Shown here in pieces: positions 1-9,615 of a stretch of DNA of 64,000 nt. A program made the position numbers and the translations under genes. The stretch covers positions 7,006,001-7,070,000 of the forward strand of contig NZ_BAAAWE010000001.1 of NCBI RefSeq assembly GCF_039534915.1, read 5' to 3'. Origin of the DNA: Streptomyces roseofulvus. GTDB lineage: Bacteria; Actinomycetota; Actinomycetes; Streptomycetales; Streptomycetaceae. The notes beneath the pieces were generated by a model, which worked only from the letters and a program-made list of their open reading frames with translations, was not told the DNA's origin and ran no database searches. Numbering within the stretch: position 1 is the first letter of the stretch; each line of letters begins with the position of its first letter.

Positions 1-2
1 AG

Positions 3-2828
3 CGACCCGATTTCCGTGATCCCGCGCTGCCGCTGCAGAAGCGCGTCGACGACCTGCTCGCACGGCTCACGCCCGAGGAGCGGATCGCGATGCTGCACCA
101 GTACGCGCCGGCCGTCCCCCGCCTCGGCCTCGCCGCCTTCCGTACGGGCAGCGAGGCCCTGCACGGGGTCTCCTGGAAGGGGGTGGCGACGGTCTTCCCG
201 CAGGCCGTCGGCCTCGGCGCCACCTGGGACGAGGACCTGGTGCGGCGGGTCGCCGAGGCCGTCTCGGCCGAGCTGCGGGCCTTCCACCACCACCGGACGC
301 CCGCCGCCGGCGACGGCCCCCACAGCCTGCAGGCCTGGGCGCCCGTGCTCAACCTGCTGCGCGACCCGCGCTGGGGGCGCAACGAGGAGGGCTACTCGGA
401 GGACCCGGTGCACACCGCCCGGCTCGGCGAGGCGTACTGCCGGGGCCTGGCCGGCGACCACCCGACCTATCTCCGGACGGCCCCCGTCCTCAAGCACTTC
501 CTCGCCTACAACAACGAGGACGACCGCTGCACCACCTCCTCCGGCGTGCGCCCGCGCGTCCTCCACGAGTACGACCTGGCCGCCTTCCGGCCCGTCGTCG
601 CCTCCGGCGCCGCGACCGGCGCCATGGCCGCGTACAACCTCGTCAACGGGCGTCCCTGCCACGTCAGTCCGCTGATCGAGACCGAGCTGCGCCGCTGGGC
701 GCGGCCCACCGGACACGAGCTGTTCGTGGTCAGCGACGCCGAGGCCCCCTCCAACCTGGTCGACCCGGAACACTACTTCGACGACCACGCCGAGTCCCAC
801 GCCGCCGCCCTCAAGGCCGGCATCGACAGCTTCACCGACCACGACGAGGACAGCGCCACACCGGTCGGCCGGCTGCGCGAGGCGCTGGAGCGCGGCCTGA
901 TCGACCAGGCCGACGTGGACCGCGCGGTGCGTCGCCAGCTCGAACTCCGCTTCCGCCTCGGCGAGTTCGACCCGGACCTCGACCCGTACGCCGGGATCGG
1001 ACCGGAGGTGATCGACTGCCCCGAGCACCGCGCCCTGGCCCGGCACGCGGCGACCGAGTCGGTGGTGCTGCTCAAGAACGACGGCCTTCTCCCGCTCGAC
1101 CCCGCCGGAACGCCACGGATCGCCGTCATCGGCCCCCTCGCCGACACGCTGTGCGAGGACTGGTACAGCGGCACCATGCCCTACCAGGTGACCGTCGCCG
1201 ACGGCCTCGCCGCCGCCCTCGGCGCCCACGGCGGCGCGGTGGTCCGGGTGGAGGGCGCCGACCGCATCGCGCTGCGCTCCCGCACCACCGGCGAACTCCT
1301 CGGCAAGACCGCCTTCGACGTGACCGACTGGGGGCGCGGCGCGCTGACCCTCCGCGCCTCCGGCACCGGCCACTACCTGACGCTCAAGGACGACGCCACC
1401 GTGGCGGCCGACCAGGACGTGCTCAAGAACTGGTTCGTCAAGGAGACCTTCCGGCTCGAACCGGCCGGGGAGGACACCGTGTTGCTGCGGTCCGTGTTCA
1501 CCGGCCGCTACGCCGCCGTCGATCCGGCCGACGGCGGCGTCACCCTGACCGCCGACGCCCCGGACGCCGCCGAACGCTGGGCACGCGAACTGCTGCACGA
1601 CGGCGGGGCCGAGGCCCGGGCGGCCGCCGAGGCCGCCGACGCGGCGGTCGTCGTCCTCGGCAACCACCCCATGATCAACGGCCGGGAGACCGAGGACCGC
1701 GCGGACATCGCACTGCCCTCGGGGCAGGAGGAGCTGCTCCGCACGGTCGCGGCCGTGCGCCCGGAGACGGCGCTCGTCGTGATGAGCAGCTACCCGTACG
1801 CCGTCGACTGGGCCGACGCGCACCTGCCCGCCGTGGTGTGGACCTCCCACGGCGGGCAGGAGACGGGCCACGCGCTGGCCGCCGTGCTGCTGGGCGAGGC
1901 CGAACCCGCCGGACGCCTCCCGCAGACCTGGTACCGCGGCGACGACCCGCTGCCGGCCCCGCTCGACTACGACATCATCACGGCCGGCTGGACCTACCAG
2001 TACCACCGGCCGGCGCCTCTCTACGCCTTCGGCCACGGCCTGTCGTACACCGACGTCACCTACCGCGACCTGCGGCTGTCGCGCTCCTCGACCGGCCGGG
2101 ACGGCGCGGTCGACGTCACGGTGACCCTGACCAACAGCGGTGCCCGGTCCGGCAGCGAGGTGGTGCAGCTCTACGTCCGGGCGCTGGACGCCCGTCACGA
2201 GGCGCCCGGGCTCCGCCTGGCCGACTTCCGGAAGGTGCGCCTGGAACCGGGGGAGAGCGGCGAGGTGGCGTTCCGCCTGCCCGCCGAACGGCTCGCCCAC
2301 TGGGACGTCGCCACCTCCGCCTTCACCGTCGATCCCGGCGCCTACGAGATCATCGTCGCCCGCTCCGCCGACCTCCCGGTCCTCACCGCGCCGCTGACGA
2401 TCACCGGGCCGGCCCCCGCGCCCCGGGCCGTCGTGGAACGGCGCACCCTGGCCGTCGACTTCGACGACTGCGCGGACGTCACCCTCGTCGACGCCACGCG
2501 AACCGACGGCGACGCGGTCACGCCCACCGACCCCGCGCGTCCCGGGACGCTTCTCTTCCGCGCCGTCGACCTCTCCGGCGCCGTCCGCGTCGAGGCCGAG
2601 ACCGCCCGCGAGCACGCCGGACCCGGCGAGGCGCGGCTGGTCGTCCGGGCGGGCGACCGGGTGCTGGCCGAGCTCGACATCCCCGTCACCGGCGACCGCC
2701 ACGCGTGGCGGACCGTCGCGGGCGCGCTGGACGCCCCGCCCCGAGGCGTCCACGACCTGCGCCTGACCCTGCACGGTGCCGTCCGCCTCTCCGCCTTCCG
2801 CTTCGGCCGCCCCGGCAGCGCCGGCTGA
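3..2828 (+). CDS. GH3 beta-xylosidase/beta-glucosidase-type enzyme, 5' partial
   Basis: Glycoside hydrolase family 3 enzyme, probably acting on xylo-oligosaccharides or related beta-glycosides. The open frame runs off the left edge. The first readable residues (FRDPALPLQKRVDDLL) are a normal GH3 N-terminus, so only a few residues are missing. Visible motifs are RDPRWGRNEEGYSEDP, KHFLAYNNEDD and VVSDAEAP, whose Asp at 735-737 is the expected nucleophile. The C-terminal (alpha/beta)6 domain contains an extra block at about 1250-1600 with a beta-trefoil/fascin-like look (GHYLTL, WFVKETFRLE), known in some GH3 xylosidases. A fibronectin III-like domain follows (about 2050-2390), then a CBM6-like tail. 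It is followed by an esterase and a second hydrolase on the same strand, which supports a xylan operon. Whether it is a xylosidase or glucosidase is inferred from neighbours only. Confidence 0.9.
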   Translation, partial: RPDFRDPALPLQKRVDDLLARLTPEERIAMLHQYAPAVPRLGLAAFRTGSEALHGVSWKGVATVFPQAVGLGATWDEDLVRRVAEAVSAELRAFHHHRTPAAGDGPHSLQAWAPVLNLLRDPRWGRNEEGYSEDPVHTARLGEAYCRGLAGDHPTYLRTAPVLKHFLAYNNEDDRCTTSSGVRPRVLHEYDLAAFRPVVASGAATGAMAAYNLVNGRPCHVSPLIETELRRWARPTGHELFVVSDAEAPSNLVDPEHYFDDHAESHAAALKAGIDSFTDHDEDSATPVGRLREALERGLIDQADVDRAVRRQLELRFRLGEFDPDLDPYAGIGPEVIDCPEHRALARHAATESVVLLKNDGLLPLDPAGTPRIAVIGPLADTLCEDWYSGTMPYQVTVADGLAAALGAHGGAVVRVEGADRIALRSRTTGELLGKTAFDVTDWGRGALTLRASGTGHYLTLKDDATVAADQDVLKNWFVKETFRLEPAGEDTVLLRSVFTGRYAAVDPADGGVTLTADAPDAAERWARELLHDGGAEARAAAEAADAAVVVLGNHPMINGRETEDRADIALPSGQEELLRTVAAVRPETALVVMSSYPYAVDWADAHLPAVVWTSHGGQETGHALAAVLLGEAEPAGRLPQTWYRGDDPLPAPLDYDIITAGWTYQYHRPAPLYAFGHGLSYTDVTYRDLRLSRSSTGRDGAVDVTVTLTNSGARSGSEVVQLYVRALDARHEAPGLRLADFRKVRLEPGESGEVAFRLPAERLAHWDVATSAFTVDPGAYEIIVARSADLPVLTAPLTITGPAPAPRAVVERRTLAVDFDDCADVTLVDATRTDGDAVTPTDPARPGTLLFRAVDLSGAVRVEAETAREHAGPGEARLVVRAGDRVLAELDIPVTGDRHAWRTVAGALDAPPRGVHDLRLTLHGAVRLSAFRFGRPGSAG

Positions 2829-2980
2829 CCGCTCGCGCCCGCCCGTGAACCGGCGGCCCGTCCGACGTGGGGGAGGGCGGGCCGCCCCCCCGCCCAGCCG
2901 TGCCCGGACCCGCGCGGCACGTGGCCCCGATGCCCCTCGCACGCCCTCACCCCGTCCACACTCCGACCGGAGGAAACCCC

Positions 2981-3964
2981 ATGCCGCTCACCGACCTCGG
3001 GACCGACGAGCTCGTCGGCTATCGGCCGCAGCCGACCGCTCCGCACGACTTCGACGCCTTCTGGCGCCGCACCCTCGCCGAAGCCCGGTCCTACGACGGG
3101 ACCGTCAAGACCGAGCGCGTCACCTCCGCGCACCTGCTGCACACCGTCGACGTCGACGACGTGCGCTTCCCCGGCTGGAACGGCGAACCGGTGGCCGCCT
3201 GGCTGCTGCGTCCGCGCGGCGCGGAGGGACCGCTGCCGGTCGTCGTCACGTACATCGGCTACAGCGGCGGCCGCGGACTGCCCACCGACCACCTGTTCTG
3301 GTCCGCCGCCGGCTACGCCCAGCTCGTCGTCGACAGCCGGGGCCAGGGCCACGACACCCCGGACCGGACGACCGGCGACGGCACGCAGTGGGCCGGGGGC
3401 TTCATGACCCGGGGCATCGACTCCCCCGAGCACTACTACTACCGGCGGCTGATCACCGACTGCGTACGCGCCGTGGACGCCGTCGCCGGGCTGCCCGGGC
3501 TCGACCCGAGCGGGATCGTGCTGACCGGAGGCAGCCAGGGAGGCGGCCTGACCCTCGCCGTCGCCGCGCTCGCGGGAGACCGGGTGGCGGCGGCCCTGCC
3601 GGACGTCCCCTTCCTGTGCCACTTCCGCCGCGCCGTGCAGATCGCCGGCGACGGCCCGTACCCGGAGATCGCCGAGTACCTGCGCTGGCACAGCCGCGGC
3701 CGCGTCGAGCGGACCCTCGCCACCCTCGACTACTTCGACGGCGTCCACTTCGCCCAGCGGGCCACCGCGCCCGCGCTGTTCAGCGTCGCCCTGATGGACC
3801 CCGTCTGCCCGCCCTCCACGGTCTACGCCGCCTACAACCACTACGGGGGCGAGGACCGCACCATGACCGTCTGGCCCTTCGGCGACCACGGCGGCGGATA
3901 CGGCTCCAACCCGCCGGTCCAGCTGTCCTGGCTGCGCGAGCGCGGCCTCACACCGGACCTCTGA
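2981..3964 (+). CDS. Acetylxylan esterase / cephalosporin-C deacetylase (CE7)
   Basis: A 327-residue alpha/beta hydrolase of carbohydrate esterase family 7, which removes acetyl groups from xylose units of xylan fragments. The nucleophile serine lies in TGGSQGGG. The acid and histidine of the triad are in the DPVCPPSTVYAAYNHY region and in FGDHGGG near the C-terminus. An upstream in-frame ATG exists, but the start at 2981 has GGAGGAAA just upstream and begins with the usual family N-terminus (MPLTDL). There is no signal peptide, so it probably acts inside the cell on imported oligosaccharides. It lies 150 bp after the GH3 gene and 55 bp before the GH39-like gene. Confidence 0.92.
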   Translation: MPLTDLGTDELVGYRPQPTAPHDFDAFWRRTLAEARSYDGTVKTERVTSAHLLHTVDVDDVRFPGWNGEPVAAWLLRPRGAEGPLPVVVTYIGYSGGRGLPTDHLFWSAAGYAQLVVDSRGQGHDTPDRTTGDGTQWAGGFMTRGIDSPEHYYYRRLITDCVRAVDAVAGLPGLDPSGIVLTGGSQGGGLTLAVAALAGDRVAAALPDVPFLCHFRRAVQIAGDGPYPEIAEYLRWHSRGRVERTLATLDYFDGVHFAQRATAPALFSVALMDPVCPPSTVYAAYNHYGGEDRTMTVWPFGDHGGGYGSNPPVQLSWLRERGLTPDL

Positions 3965-4019
3965 CGACCGCGGGCCGTACGAGGTCCTCCCCTTCTCCGT
4001 CCACGCCAGGAGCCGCAGC

Positions 4020-5312
4020 ATGACGTCGTCCGGCACCGTCACCGTCGACTTCTCCGTCGCCAAGGGCGCCCCCGCGTACCGTGCCTCGGGCACCCTCTAC
4101 GGGATGGCCGAGGACGGCTCCCTGCCCCCGGAGCACTTCTACAGGGACATCAAGTGGACGTTCATGCGGGCCGGCGGCGCCCAACTGGACAGCCCGGGAG
4201 GCTGGGTCGCCGGCACGTACGACCGCCGGTGGAACTCCACCCTCGCCCAGTACCGGAGCACCAAGGCGCTGGGCGGCACCTTCGTCGTCCTCCCGCACGA
4301 CCTGTGGGGCGCCGACGGGACCACCTCGCCCACCCTCCCCGGTGACGACGGCGACTGGTCCCGCTTCGACGCCTTCTACGACCGGCTGCTCGCCGACGCG
4401 AAGGCGGCCGGTCTGACCGACCTCCAGTGGGACATCTGGAACGAGCCCGACCACCCCTCCTTCTGGGACCGGCCGCAGGCCCAGTACCTGGAGATGTGGA
4501 CGCGGGCCCACCGGCGGATCCGGGCCGCCCTCCCGGGCGCCGTCATCGTCGGTGCCAGCACGGCCGGCCGGCCCTCCGCCGACCGGGGCGGCCCCTGGTG
4601 GGACACGTACCTCGACCACGTGAAGGCCCACGACGTCGCACCCGACGTCTACAGCTGGCACGACCTGCCCGGTGACCCGGTCGCCGACGCCGCCGCCGTC
4701 CGCTCCCGGCTGGCGGCACGGTCGATGGCCACGAGCCGCCCCTTCCAGGTGAACGAGTACGCCGCCGACGCCGAGCAGAACCCCGGCCGCGGCGGCTGGT
4801 ACATCGCCCGTCTGGAGCGCGCCGGGGCGGACGGCATGCGCGCCAACTGGGCCTGGGGCGCCGACCTGCACGACGGCGCCGCCCACCTGCTCACCCGGAC
4901 CGGCGGGCGGTATCTGCCCCTGGGCGAGTGGTTCCTGTACCGGTACTACGGCTCGCAGACCGGCGTCGTCGTGGACCTCACGCCCGGTACGCACACCGAC
5001 GGGGTGGCGACGAAGGACGACGCCGCGCGCCACGCGAAGATCCTGCTGGGCAGCGACGGCGGCACCGGCGAGATCACCGTCGCCCTCCACCGTCTCGACA
5101 CCACCTCGGTGGTGGAGCACGGCCGGGTGCGGGCGATCGTCCGGCGCATCCCGTACAACGGCGGCGGCCCGGTGGCGGGGCCGGTGACGGTCTCCGACCG
5201 GATCCTGCCCGTGAGGGACGACTCGGCCTCGGTGAGCGTGCCGTGGACGGACGCCGCCGACGGCTACACCGTCACGCTGCTGCCCCCGTCCGCGTCCGCG
5301 GACACGGCCTGA
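4020..5312 (+). CDS. GH39-like clan GH-A glycoside hydrolase (putative xylosidase)
   Basis: A 430-residue TIM-barrel glycoside hydrolase without a signal peptide. The acid/base motif IWNEPDHPSFW and the later FQVNEYAA, whose Glu is the likely nucleophile, are arranged as in clan GH-A enzymes such as GH39 beta-xylosidases. The last 100 residues look like a small beta-sandwich. Its place behind a GH3 enzyme and an acetylxylan esterase supports a role in hemicellulose breakdown. It could belong to another GH-A family, so the family number is less certain than the fold. CCAGGAGC upstream of 4020 serves as ribosome binding site. Confidence 0.8.
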   Translation: MTSSGTVTVDFSVAKGAPAYRASGTLYGMAEDGSLPPEHFYRDIKWTFMRAGGAQLDSPGGWVAGTYDRRWNSTLAQYRSTKALGGTFVVLPHDLWGADGTTSPTLPGDDGDWSRFDAFYDRLLADAKAAGLTDLQWDIWNEPDHPSFWDRPQAQYLEMWTRAHRRIRAALPGAVIVGASTAGRPSADRGGPWWDTYLDHVKAHDVAPDVYSWHDLPGDPVADAAAVRSRLAARSMATSRPFQVNEYAADAEQNPGRGGWYIARLERAGADGMRANWAWGADLHDGAAHLLTRTGGRYLPLGEWFLYRYYGSQTGVVVDLTPGTHTDGVATKDDAARHAKILLGSDGGTGEITVALHRLDTTSVVEHGRVRAIVRRIPYNGGGPVAGPVTVSDRILPVRDDSASVSVPWTDAADGYTVTLLPPSASADTA

Positions 5313-5333
5313 CGCCTGCGCCGTGGGCGCCCG

Positions 5334-5858
5334 TCACTCGTCCTCCTCCTCTTCCTCCTCGTACCAGCCCTCGATCATGCCGACGAGCCCTTCGTCGACC
5401 GGGTTGTCGAACTCGTCCTCGGTGACCAGGAGACGGCGGAGCGTGTTCAGCGGGTACCAGTGCTCGCCCGGCTCGGCGCCGGGTGCGCCGACGCAGGGCG
5501 TGTCCAGGTACGCGGGGTCCGGGACCGCCGGATAGAAGGCCGGGAGCAGGCCGAAGTCGACGTCCGGTTCGAACTTCCACACCCAGCCCTCGCGCCGTCG
5601 GCGCAGGGTCTCGCCGATGTACCACACGGCACCCTGGACGAAGGGGGAGCGGCGCCGCGCGGTGATCTCCTCCGGTGCGGCGAACGTCTCCCTGACCCGT
5701 TCTTCCAGGGCGTCGAGGGAGGCGTCGGAGAAGTCGAACCGGTCGGCGTCGCCGCCGGCTTCCCGCGCCCAGTCCCCGAAGGCGACCTGGCGTTCGGCGA
5801 GCCAGGCCAGGAGGTCGGGGTGGCGGGTGGAGTCGTAGCCGGGGTGGGGTGTGGTCAT
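5334..5858 (-). CDS. Hypothetical protein with acidic C-terminus
   Basis: A 174-residue soluble protein of unknown function. It starts MTTPHPGYDSTRHPDLL, is rich in Trp and acidic residues, and ends in a run of Glu (WYEEEEEEDE). No catalytic motif or membrane segment is visible. It converges with the xylan operon (21 bp between stops) and is divergent from the surface-protein gene at 6059. The start has only a weak ribosome binding site, so the exact N-terminus is uncertain. Codon use is typical for the genome. Confidence 0.75.
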   Translation of the reverse strand: MTTPHPGYDSTRHPDLLAWLAERQVAFGDWAREAGGDADRFDFSDASLDALEERVRETFAAPEEITARRRSPFVQGAVWYIGETLRRRREGWVWKFEPDVDFGLLPAFYPAVPDPAYLDTPCVGAPGAEPGEHWYPLNTLRRLLVTEDEFDNPVDEGLVGMIEGWYEEEEEEDE

Positions 5859-6058
5859 GTCCCGAACCTACCGAACGGCCTCGTGACCTGCGCAGGATCT
5901 TCGCGGAGTCATCACACGCCACGTCAACAACGCGTGTCCTGCGGGTAGTTGGCGGCCCTAGTGTGGTGGGTCGGCAGGAGCGGACACGCCACGGGGGCCC
6001 TTGTCCGGCCTGCCCTCGCAGTCATGAGTCCCGTGGCCCCCACGACCAGGGACAGTAC

Positions 6059-8494
6059 GTGAGCACATCGATACGACAGCGCCTGAAGAGGCGCTTGACT
6101 GCCGCGCTGGCGGTCGTCTCCTCGGCGGCGGTGCTGCTGGTCGGCCTGCCGTCCGTGGCATCGGCCGCACCCGGGGACTACGCGAAGATCACCGGCGGCA
6201 AGCGGTGCGACCAGACGCACCTGAAGAGGACCGTCCCGCGTACGCCGAACAACTCGGGCGCACCCACGGGTCAGCACCACTGGACGAGGTCCGGGCCGGA
6301 CGAGGAGTACTACTACAACAACTCCTACAAGGGCTTCGAGAACGTCCCCGCGCCCACGGCGGCCGAGCTGGGGCAGGTGACCGGCAGCCCTGCGGACATC
6401 GACAAGTGGGACAGGGCGTACGCGTCCTCCAGGGACCCGGAGGACATGCGCAAGGCCATCTACTCCCGCTACAAGCGGCACCGGAGCGAGTCGAACAGTC
6501 CCAAGCCGTTCGGCAGCTGGAAGGTCAACCTCATCAGCGCACAGGTCAGCAAGCAGAAGGGGGGCGTGTTCGAGGTCAAGGCGGTCCAGGACTTCAACAT
6601 GGTCGGCCCCGACTGGCTGTGCGAGGTCACGATCGAGATCTTCGACAAGGACGGCCGGAAGATCGCCTCCCGGCGGTACGACTCCTACAACCAGCGCACC
6701 GGTGAGCTGGGGGAGTTCAAGTCCGACGGGAAGCGCAAGCCGGGCCAGCTGCGGGCCGACCGGATCATCCTGCGGCACAAGGACCCGACGCACGACTTCA
6801 CCCGGCACCGTCTGACGATGTTCACGTCGGAGAAGCCGAACGGGGCCACCCTCCGCGACTACAAGGCCGAGAACGAGAAGCTCCGGACGGAGCGGGGGAC
6901 GGGGAACAACCCCATCCGGATCGCGGAGCGCCGGGCGACCGCCAAGGGCCTGTGGCCGCAGACGAAGTACACGAAGACGTACGACGTGTTCAACCCGCTG
7001 CCGAACCGCGGCACCCAGGGCCCGGGCGCCTCGCTCGCCTACGGCTCGGGACGGAGCCCGGCCCAGGCCCGGCAGTTGCAGAACCAGTACCTGGCGGACA
7101 ACGCCCGGTCCGCGCTCGGCCGCGGCCCGGGAGGGGTGGACTTCTCCACCCTGGAGCTCCAGTACGTCGGCAACCCGGTCAAGGGCAAGGCGCTGGACTA
7201 CTCCCTGAAGGCCGACCTCATGCCCGACGAGGACGAGAACCCCGGGTGGGGAGGCCAGACGAAGATCGAACTGGCGTCCGACGCGCTGTTCACATGGCTG
7301 GCGCTCACCCCGGACCGGCAGTGGGTGAACCTCAACCCGGACCAGCCCGACACCATCATGGACAAGGCGTTCGGCGAGACCGACGCCGGCCGTGTGCTCC
7401 TCGTGGCCGACATGGAGATGAAGCGCGACTTCTCCCGCGCGATGGACCCGAAGAAGTCCCCGGGCAAGGAGTTCATGGACGCCGCACCCAAGGTCGACGG
7501 GGTGCCGTGCTGGGGCACGGGACGCAACTGGATCGTTCCCGGCCGGGCGAAGGTCCGCGAACAGGACGGCGGGATCTACATCCTCGACGCCCCGCTGGAG
7601 GTCAACCACGCGGCGATGGACTTCTCCACCCCCGTGGAGGGAGAGGACTGCTCGAAGAGGCTGAGCAAGGAGGAGAAGGAGCGCAGCCACCGGCTGATCA
7701 CCCAGTACCTCGTGCCGCACGTCGAGAAGCAGGTCAACACCGAACCCAAGTACGCCGACCTGCGCCGCGTCTTCAAGTCCCGCGTCGCGGCCGAGTGGAT
7801 CCGCCGGCAGGACGCGAAGAAGGAGACCGACTTCCGCCCCCTCATCGACAGCAACGACCTGAGCCGGTGGCCGCTGCGCGGGGAGAACGCCGACTGGGAC
7901 AAGCGGACCGTGTGGCAGGAGATGGTGAAGTCCTTCACCAAGGGCGACTTCACCTACGAGTGGCCCCTCGGCGACGGCCGGATCTACACGTTCTTCGTCG
8001 GCGGCGTCGACTTCGCGAAGGTGCCGCAGCGGAACATCACCGGCGTCGAGTTCACCGGCCAGCACCGTGAACTGCCGCGCACGACGAAGGACTCCGTGCG
8101 CACGGAGACCTCCGCCCGCGACAGCGACACCGCGTTCCTGGGAGGCAACGGCGCCGCTCTGACGGACGGCGGACAGCCCGCCCCGACACCGACACCGACC
8201 GACCCGAAGCCGACCCCGACCGGCCCGACGCCGACCGACCCCGCGCCGACGCCGACCGGCCCGACCGGGCCGCCCACCTCGCCGGCCCCGGACCCGACCG
8301 GGCCCGGCACCGGTGACGGCGGCGGCAGCGGGGGCGCGACACCGCCGGCGAACCGGCCGGACCCGGACGGCGGCCTCGCCGACACCGGAGCGGACACCCC
8401 GATCGGCCTGATCTCCGGCATCGCCGCCGCGATCGCCGCCGTCGGCGCCGCCCTGGTCTGGTGGACGCGCCGCCGCCGCACCGCCGAGGAGTAG
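6059..8494 (+). CDS. Sortase-anchored (LAxTG) surface protein, unknown ectodomain
   Basis: An 811-residue exported protein. The GTG at 6059 gives an arginine-rich n-region, a hydrophobic core and an Ala-Ser-Ala-type cleavage site near residue 35. Upstream in-frame starts would bury the signal peptide. Residues about 40-690 form a charged, Tyr/Lys-rich domain I do not recognise. A Pro-Thr-rich wall-spanning linker follows (about 700-770). LADTG at residues 773-777, a hydrophobic segment and a WTRRRR tail follow, as in substrates of class E sortases, so it should be covalently attached to peptidoglycan. No sortase gene is adjacent. A strong hairpin terminator follows at 8516. Confidence 0.85.
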   Translation: MSTSIRQRLKRRLTAALAVVSSAAVLLVGLPSVASAAPGDYAKITGGKRCDQTHLKRTVPRTPNNSGAPTGQHHWTRSGPDEEYYYNNSYKGFENVPAPTAAELGQVTGSPADIDKWDRAYASSRDPEDMRKAIYSRYKRHRSESNSPKPFGSWKVNLISAQVSKQKGGVFEVKAVQDFNMVGPDWLCEVTIEIFDKDGRKIASRRYDSYNQRTGELGEFKSDGKRKPGQLRADRIILRHKDPTHDFTRHRLTMFTSEKPNGATLRDYKAENEKLRTERGTGNNPIRIAERRATAKGLWPQTKYTKTYDVFNPLPNRGTQGPGASLAYGSGRSPAQARQLQNQYLADNARSALGRGPGGVDFSTLELQYVGNPVKGKALDYSLKADLMPDEDENPGWGGQTKIELASDALFTWLALTPDRQWVNLNPDQPDTIMDKAFGETDAGRVLLVADMEMKRDFSRAMDPKKSPGKEFMDAAPKVDGVPCWGTGRNWIVPGRAKVREQDGGIYILDAPLEVNHAAMDFSTPVEGEDCSKRLSKEEKERSHRLITQYLVPHVEKQVNTEPKYADLRRVFKSRVAAEWIRRQDAKKETDFRPLIDSNDLSRWPLRGENADWDKRTVWQEMVKSFTKGDFTYEWPLGDGRIYTFFVGGVDFAKVPQRNITGVEFTGQHRELPRTTKDSVRTETSARDSDTAFLGGNGAALTDGGQPAPTPTPTDPKPTPTGPTPTDPAPTPTGPTGPPTSPAPDPTGPGTGDGGGSGGATPPANRPDPDGGLADTGADTPIGLISGIAAAIAAVGAALVWWTRRRRTAEE

Positions 8495-8515
8495 CCCGAA
8501 CGCACAGCGCAGAAA

Positions 8516-8557
8516 GGAAGGGCCCCGCCCCGGACCACCCGGGGTGGGGCCCTTTCC
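8516..8557 (+). terminator. Rho-independent-type hairpin after surface protein gene
   Basis: Nearly perfect inverted repeat: GGAAGGGCCCCGCCCCGG pairs across a short loop with a downstream arm ending CCCTTTCC. It sits 22 bp after the stop codon of the LAxTG protein and before the next gene. There is no long T run, as is usual in Streptomyces. Confidence 0.8.
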
Positions 8558-8625
8558 GGGGCCGGCCGGACGGCGACCGAACCGGCGGCCCCGTCGCTGT
8601 CGGAGCCGCGTGGTACATCTGCCGC

Positions 8626-9060
8626 ATGGCCGCATTCAAGGACTTCAACTTCAAGCTCGCCGTGATCGAGGTGCTCATGTACCGGCGCGAGCTCCTCGCG
8701 CCCGCCTTCGACCTCGATGCCCGCATGCGGGAGCGGGGGATCGGCATACCCGCGGCGTACGTGCTGGAGAACGACCTCGACGACGAGGTCCTCGACGAGT
8801 CGCGCGCCTTCTTCGAGGACCTGGTGATCGGCGACGAGCACCTGGCCGAGGTCGAGACGCTCTGCTTCGACGCCGGCCTGGAGGTCTACCGCCACTGCGC
8901 CCCGGCCTGGGACGGCGAGGACGACCTCTTCGACATCCGCTCCCTCGACGACCTCGCGCTGCTGCCGAACCTGAGGCGCGTCACCGCCGTGGACGCCGGC
9001 GTCCTCGTCGCCCCGGGCAAGTGGGAGACCTTCGCGGCCCGCGGCGTCGAGGCGAGCTGA
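8626..9060 (+). CDS. Hypothetical protein (DUF6892-like)
   Basis: A 144-residue soluble acidic protein starting MAAFKDFNFKLAVIEVLM. It resembles actinobacterial proteins of unknown function (possibly DUF6892), which often carry a leucine-rich C-terminal stretch like the SLDDLALLPNL seen here. There is no catalytic motif or membrane segment. The ATG at 8626 fits the conserved N-terminus. Upstream in-frame codons run into the terminator and are rejected. The family name is from memory and should be treated as tentative. Confidence 0.7.
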   Translation: MAAFKDFNFKLAVIEVLMYRRELLAPAFDLDARMRERGIGIPAAYVLENDLDDEVLDESRAFFEDLVIGDEHLAEVETLCFDAGLEVYRHCAPAWDGEDDLFDIRSLDDLALLPNLRRVTAVDAGVLVAPGKWETFAARGVEAS

Positions 9061-9069
9061 GGAGCCGGC

Positions 9070-9615
9070 ATGGGAGCGGGCGAGGGACGAGGAGACGCCA
9101 TGCGGTGCGCGCACTGCGGGCGGGAGGTCGTGTGCCGCCGGCCGGCGTTCGGCGGCCCGCCGTGCGGGGGCCAGGTCCACGTGCACAGCGACGAGGCGGC
9201 GTGCTTCCCCGAGCGGGGGGAGGCGAGCCCCCGCGCGCGGCCGCCCGGCGGCTGCGGCTGCAAGCCCCGGGACCTGAGGCCGTTCGCGCCCGGCCCGCCT
9301 CCTCCGCCCCCACCGCCGAGGACCGGCGCGGAACACCTGGCCGAGGTCGGCAGGGCGTTCCTCGGCCTCGCGCCGGCTTCCCGGGTGAACGTGGTCGAGC
9401 TGGCGGACGGCGCGGGCGTGTGCGCCGTCCAGGCCGGTCGCGGCGGCGGCAAGGTGTACGTCGCGCCGGACCGAACCGTCCTCTTCGTCCCGTCCGCCCT
9501 GGACTTCGACGCCGGGCTCACCGCCTTCCTCGGCGGCGCGCGCACCCCCGCCGGTCAGGCCGCCGCCGGGGCGAAGCGGTGGAGTTCGTCCTCGCCCGGC
9601 TGGACGACGCCGTAG
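9070..9615 (+). CDS. Hypothetical zinc-ribbon-like protein
   Basis: An open frame of 181 residues starting 9 bp after the previous stop. From 9100 (a second ATG with GAGGAG upstream) it reads MRCAHCGREVVCRR with further Cys and His residues (GQVHVHSDEAACF), a possible small zinc-binding domain. A run of eight prolines and an ordinary-looking globular part follow. The last 61 bp overlap the convergent amidotransferase gene, so the true 3' end may be affected by a frameshift or the overlap may be real. Function unknown; real gene likely but not certain. Confidence 0.5.
   Translation: MGAGEGRGDAMRCAHCGREVVCRRPAFGGPPCGGQVHVHSDEAACFPERGEASPRARPPGGCGCKPRDLRPFAPGPPPPPPPPRTGAEHLAEVGRAFLGLAPASRVNVVELADGAGVCAVQAGRGGGKVYVAPDRTVLFVPSALDFDAGLTAFLGGARTPAGQAAAGAKRWSSSSPGWTTP

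Noticed and set aside
5924..8635. A 903-codon open frame on the minus strand opposite the LAxTG protein
   Set aside because: It is antisense to a gene with signal peptide and sortase motif, has the low-complexity Arg/Gly/Val content of shadow frames in GC-rich DNA, and no domain.
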